Assembly (NCBI GenBank): GCA_947496905.1
Contig: CANMEW010000033.1
Span: forward strand, 4,311 to 12,748
DNA: 8,438 nt
From: Rickettsiales bacterium
GTDB lineage: Bacteria > Pseudomonadota > Alphaproteobacteria > Rickettsiales > UBA1997
Direction of reading: 5' to 3'
In this document: positions 5,364 to 8,438 of the stretch, piece by piece
Layout of the letters: each line of letters opens with the position of its first letter
Numbering within the stretch: position 1 is the first letter of the stretch
The notes under the pieces: model-generated
What the model saw: the letters and a program-made list of their open reading frames with translations, nothing else
Told to the model about the DNA's origin: nothing
The model's database searches: none
Position numbers and translations under genes: made by a program

Positions 5364-5867
5364 ATGCTTGAACAAAAATCAATTTCACGAGTAATAGTTT
5401 TGCACTTAATCGCAGTGCTATTCGTCATCACCAACGTTTCCGACATCAAGATTGCCGGTCTTTCCAACCTACTTCCACTTTTCGACCTAATGATGATTTT
5501 TTATTTCGCGATTTTCCGAAATAATTTTTCGATCTGGTTTGTTTTTTTACTTGGGATTTGGAGCGATGCTCTCAATGGCAACCCTCTTGGCACCACGTCC
5601 CTCTGCTACATTCTGCTCATTAAATTTTTCTCTCTCATCAACAGTAAAATGATGCTGCGAGAAAATTTTAAACAAATTTGGCAGCAATTCGTCTCTTTCT
5701 GTTTCCTGTTTTTGCTGATGAAATGGATGATCCTGTCCATTTTTAATGGAACCTTGTGTAGCATCGTGACGCCACTGGTTCAGCTCGCCCTCTCCTCATC
5801 TCTCTACATTCTGATGCATAAATTTTTTGATTATTTGAGCCAAAAATTGTTAGAGGAAAGGTTTTAG
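5364..5867 (+). CDS. mreD: rod shape-determining protein MreD
   Basis: MreD is an inner-membrane component of the elongasome, linking MreB/MreC to the PBP2-RodA wall synthases. From the ATG at 5364 the protein has 167 residues, the usual family length, with five to six hydrophobic segments (about 9-25, 33-51, 55-68, 76-93, 108-128, 133-152). The family pattern is clear: LLPLFDLMMIFYFAIFRN followed by FVFLLGIWSDALNGNPLGTT, matching the typical G-D-x-x-x-G-x-P-L-G block. An in-frame ATG at 5289 would add 25 residues, but these come from repeat copy D and its flank and are not MreD-like, so I prefer 5364. Neither start has a good Shine-Dalgarno. The gene's TAG directly abuts the GTG of mrdA, so the two are co-translated. 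mreB and mreC are not adjacent. Confidence 0.88.
   Translation: MLEQKSISRVIVLHLIAVLFVITNVSDIKIAGLSNLLPLFDLMMIFYFAIFRNNFSIWFVFLLGIWSDALNGNPLGTTSLCYILLIKFFSLINSKMMLRENFKQIWQQFVSFCFLFLLMKWMILSIFNGTLCSIVTPLVQLALSSSLYILMHKFFDYLSQKLLEERF
5852..5861 (+). promoter_or_regulatory. strong ribosome binding site for mrdA inside the end of mreD
   Basis: The sequence AGAGGAAAGG lies six bases before the GTG start at 5868, within the last codons of mreD. It is the best-placed Shine-Dalgarno of the genes in this window and supports both the GTG start and translational coupling with mreD. Confidence 0.75.
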
Positions 5868-7667
5868 GTGCTGCGCGACATCCGTAAAAATAAAATTTTT
5901 AATCGCCGCGCCTTGTTGTTAGGCGCCGCACAATCTACCTTGGCTGGATCGTTGGTGGCTCGACTTGGCTATTTGCAGCTGTGGCGACATGAGGAATATT
6001 CAATCCAATCTGACAGCAATCGTATTAAGCCGATGATCAATCCCGCGCCACGTGGCACAGTGTTTGATCGTAGAGGTACGCCATTAACTAAAAATAACAG
6101 CAACTACCGCCTGCTACTCTACCTCGAAAGAAAAAGAAACGTTGATGATCTCGTCGAGAAACTAGCAAAAATTATGGATTTAACCGAGGATGGTAAAAAT
6201 CTTTTCTTGGCAAAAATTAAAAATGCGCGTCGCAAGAGCGTCTTTTCCTTGGTGGATAATCTAGGATGGGACGATCTAGCTCGCATCGAAACCAATGCTC
6301 ACTTACTACCCGGAATTTCAATTGAAAGCGGCATCATCCGCTACTACCCCTACCCAAGTGAAACCGCGCATTTCTTGGGCTATGTCTCACTCCCTTCAGA
6401 AAAAGAAATCGACGAAAATGAGCAAAGTCTCTTCATGCACCCAGATTTTCGTCTCGGAAAATTCGGCATTGAAAAATCTTTCGACGAAGTTTTGCGCGGA
6501 AAATACGGCGTAAAATATGTCGAGGTTAATGTTCACGAAATTCCTCTGCGCACTCTTTCAGTCAAATCTCCGGCCGAGGGTTCCAATGTTCACCTCACCA
6601 TCGATTTTTCGCTGCAAAAATTCGTTACCGAAAAAATAAAAGATCACGTTGCCTCCGTAGTGGTCATGGATGTGCAGACAGGTGAGATTTTGGCTTACGC
6701 CTCTTCACCTAATTTTAATCCTAATAATTTTGTCGAGGGCGTTTCGAAAGAATATTGGAAACAGGTCAATGAAGATCAGCGCAAGCCACTCAACAACAAA
6801 CCCATCTCCGCCCTGTACCCACCAGGCTCCACTTTCAAATTAATGGTTGCGCTAGCAGCGCTTGAGAGTGGCTTCAACCCTCACAGCAGAGTTTTTTGCA
6901 ACGGCTCTTACCAATTTGGCCGAAGAGCATTTCACTGTTGGAAGGAAGGTGGACACGGCTCCCTCGATCTGATGGGCGGCATCATGAATTCCTGTAACAC
7001 CTATTTTTTCACTGTCGCCAATCAAATTGGTTACGAAAAATTTACCGAGATGGCGCGCCGCTTCGGCTACGGCGAAAAATTCGACATCAGTCTTCACGGA
7101 TCTAAGGCGGGCAATGTTCCGTCTGATGAGTGGAAGAAAAAAGCTTTCAATCAGCCTTGGGTTGGAGGCGACACCCTGAACACTGCAATTGGACAGGGGA
7201 TGGTTCTGGCAACTCCTCTGCAGATGGCGATCATTACTGCGCGCATTGCCAATGGCGGCATTCCGATTAAGCCCTACTTGGTGCGCAATCACAATATTTC
7301 CAAACAATACGACTTACTGAAAGGTGAGCCATTGGCTAAAGCAGCACATTTAAAATTTGTGCAGGAGGGAATGAGACGCGTAGTGAACGAACCAGGTGGC
7401 ACGGCCTACGGCAAGAGAATCGAGATTAAGGGGTTTGAGATGGCGGGTAAAACAGGAACTTCGCAGGTGATCTCAAAAAGAGAGAAAGAAATGTCAAAAG
7501 CAGAGAGTGCTGCCAACGCCAATCACGCAATTTTTGTTGGATTCGCTCCAGTAAAAAATCCCAAATACGCGATTTCTGTTGTGGTGGAGCATGGCGGCGG
7601 CGGATCGGCAACGGCAGCGCCAATCGCCAAAGACATCATGATGGAAGTGCAGGGACTGAATAAATAA
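5868..7667 (+). CDS. mrdA: penicillin-binding protein 2, elongasome peptidoglycan transpeptidase
   Basis: PBP2 cross-links peptidoglycan during lateral wall growth, in complex with RodA, MreC and MreD, from the outer face of the inner membrane. The 599-residue protein starts at GTG 5868, supported by an upstream Shine-Dalgarno. Residues 12-38 (FNRRALLLGAAQ... to YLQL) form the short cytoplasmic basic stretch and single membrane anchor. The pedestal follows, with PAPRGTVFDRRG (59-70) and GKFGIEKSFDEVLRG (197-211). The transpeptidase domain shows all three motifs: S321-T-F-K324 (catalytic serine), S375-C-N377 and K528-T-G530, plus the PBP2-type WVGGDTLNTAIGQG. No key residue is missing. rodA, the usual next gene, is absent: a 84-bp inverted-repeat element and a convergent aroA follow the stop. 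Confidence 0.96.
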   Translation: MLRDIRKNKIFNRRALLLGAAQSTLAGSLVARLGYLQLWRHEEYSIQSDSNRIKPMINPAPRGTVFDRRGTPLTKNNSNYRLLLYLERKRNVDDLVEKLAKIMDLTEDGKNLFLAKIKNARRKSVFSLVDNLGWDDLARIETNAHLLPGISIESGIIRYYPYPSETAHFLGYVSLPSEKEIDENEQSLFMHPDFRLGKFGIEKSFDEVLRGKYGVKYVEVNVHEIPLRTLSVKSPAEGSNVHLTIDFSLQKFVTEKIKDHVASVVVMDVQTGEILAYASSPNFNPNNFVEGVSKEYWKQVNEDQRKPLNNKPISALYPPGSTFKLMVALAALESGFNPHSRVFCNGSYQFGRRAFHCWKEGGHGSLDLMGGIMNSCNTYFFTVANQIGYEKFTEMARRFGYGEKFDISLHGSKAGNVPSDEWKKKAFNQPWVGGDTLNTAIGQGMVLATPLQMAIITARIANGGIPIKPYLVRNHNISKQYDLLKGEPLAKAAHLKFVQEGMRRVVNEPGGTAYGKRIEIKGFEMAGKTGTSQVISKREKEMSKAESAANANHAIFVGFAPVKNPKYAISVVVEHGGGGSATAAPIAKDIMMEVQGLNK

Positions 7668-7674
7668 GAAGTTA

Positions 7675-7758
7675 GAGCGTGTCTTTAAATTTTTTGCCTC
7701 AGACCGCGAGATGAGGCAAAAAGCGACTCTTTGCCTTCCCTAATTTAGAGACGCGCTC
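7675..7758. repeat. MITE-like inverted-repeat element between mrdA and aroA
   Basis: The arms TTAGAGCGTGTCTTTAAATT (7672-7691) and AATTTAGAGACGCGCTCTAA (7742-7761) are inverted copies matching at 18 of 20 positions; the two differences allow G-U pairs. A second stem sits inside: TTTTTGCCTC (7691-7700) with GAGGCAAAAA (7713-7722). If the ends are taken as GAGCG...CGCTC, the 84-bp element is flanked by TA on both sides (7673-7674 and 7759-7760), as expected from a transposon family that duplicates TA. It carries no gene. It begins a few bases after the mrdA stop, and its right junction forms the aroA stop codon TAG. It may serve as a two-way transcription end for the convergent genes, although no T-run follows the inner stem. 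The parent transposon is not in the window. Confidence 0.75.
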
Positions 7759-8438
7759 TAAGAAACTGCGCGAAACCCGCAGCCGAAATCGGCGAAGATT
7801 TTTTCGAAAGTTGGAAAGCTGGTTGCGATCATTGAAGCATCGTCAATTTCAGCGCCATTTTCTAGCATCAGACCCATCACCAGAAAGGACATAGCAATGC
7901 GGTGATCCATTGCAGTTAAAATTTTTGCCGAATTTTTTTGCTGCTTAATTCCGCCTTTTACCTCAAGAGAATCTTCCCCCATCACTGCCGTTACGCCGCA
8001 TTTCTCTAGGTTCTGAGCAATCATCAGCAGGCGATTACTCTCCTTCACTTTCAACTCCGCAAGACCATTCATTTTGGTAATTCCTTCGGCATTTGCTGCG
8101 GCAACGGCAAGAATTGGATATTCGTCAATCATGCTTGCAGCACGGCTCGCGGGCACTTCCACGCCTTTTAAATTGCTGTGCTCAACCAAAATGTCGGCGA
8201 CTTTTTCGCCGCCAATTTCGCGCTCATTTTGAAAAATAATTTTTCCGCCCATTTCGCGCAGAGTAGTAACGACGCCATCTCGCAATGGGTTAATCCCAAC
8301 ATTTTTAATTTCGATTTTAGAATTTTTTACCAACAAGGCGGCAACGATTAAAAAGGCTGCGGAAGAAATGTCGCCCGGAACGAAAAAATCTTTGGCGTCA
8401 AATTCTTGTAATCCGGAGTAAGAAATTTTCGTGCCCAT
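7758..8438 (-). CDS. aroA: 3-phosphoshikimate 1-carboxyvinyltransferase (EPSP synthase), C-terminal part
   Basis: AroA transfers the enolpyruvyl group of PEP to shikimate 3-phosphate, the sixth step of the shikimate pathway to chorismate. The window holds the last 226 residues, about half of the usual 430-450; the start lies beyond the right edge, so the ATG at 8438 is probably internal. Visible motifs: FVPGDISSAAF (19-29), MIDEYPILAVAAANAEG (103-119) with the catalytic aspartate 105, LKVKESNRL (129-137), DHRIAMSFLVMG (178-189) and MIATSFPTF (203-211). This combination is that of class II EPSP synthases as in Agrobacterium CP4, supporting an alphaproteobacterial origin. The glycine/alanine loop that governs glyphosate response lies outside the window. 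The TAG stop (7760-7758) is formed at the junction with the inverted-repeat element. Confidence 0.95.
   Translation of the reverse strand: MGTKISYSGLQEFDAKDFFVPGDISSAAFLIVAALLVKNSKIEIKNVGINPLRDGVVTTLREMGGKIIFQNEREIGGEKVADILVEHSNLKGVEVPASRAASMIDEYPILAVAAANAEGITKMNGLAELKVKESNRLLMIAQNLEKCGVTAVMGEDSLEVKGGIKQQKNSAKILTAMDHRIAMSFLVMGLMLENGAEIDDASMIATSFPTFEKIFADFGCGFRAVS

Noticed and set aside
6852..7307. 151-codon minus-strand frame within mrdA.
   Set aside because: It is antisense to the transpeptidase domain with all catalytic motifs, and has no recognisable protein features.
7691..7722. Intrinsic terminator after mrdA.
   Set aside because: The stem TTTTTGCCTC / GAGGCAAAAA is followed by A and mixed bases on both strands, not by a T-run. 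It is recorded as part of the inverted-repeat element instead.

Overview
This window looks like chromosomal DNA from an alphaproteobacterium with a moderately AT-rich genome. The lineage evidence is protein-level. The AroA fragment carries the class II motifs typical of Alphaproteobacteria (DEYPILAVAAA, DHRIAMSFLVMG, MIATSFP). PyrE, MreD, PBP2 and MnmG also read as alphaproteobacterial types. The density of small palindromic repeats, one of them inserted in frame in a housekeeping gene, recalls Rickettsiales and related host-associated groups. The order or genus cannot be fixed from the sequence alone.

Layout, left to right. Positions 3-146 are the possible 3' end of a membrane protein on the + strand (perhaps an MFS transporter). 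A gene-free stretch of about 340 bases follows, containing a two-unit palindromic repeat (301-416). The minus strand then carries, in order of transcription, kpsF/kdsD (4529-3528), mnmG (3531-1513) and an exported TPR protein (1332-484). The plus strand carries pyrE (4556-5173), mreD (5364-5867) and mrdA/PBP2 (5868-7667), starting only 26 bp from the divergent kpsF. An aroA fragment on the minus strand (8438-7758, 5' part outside the window) converges on mrdA.

The genes are core metabolism and envelope functions: KDO precursor synthesis (KpsF), tRNA wobble-uridine modification (MnmG), de novo pyrimidine synthesis (PyrE), elongasome cell-wall growth (MreD, PBP2) and the shikimate pathway (AroA). 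MreD and PBP2 are expected to work together. Here they stand without mreBC upstream and without rodA directly downstream.

The most unusual content is the small repeats, of at least three kinds. (1) A family of about 55-bp units, six copies, each built as a conserved 5' box, a variable stem-loop and a conserved terminal hairpin. It has two subtypes that pair head-to-head to form 111-116-bp composite elements. (2) A 150-bp imperfect palindrome inserted in frame at the kpsF/mnmG junction. It adds 50 codons to the front of mnmG and is readable on both strands, much like Rickettsia palindromic elements. (3) An 84-bp MITE-like element with long terminal inverted repeats and TA flanks between mrdA and aroA. 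Several repeats supply the start or stop signals of the neighbouring genes.
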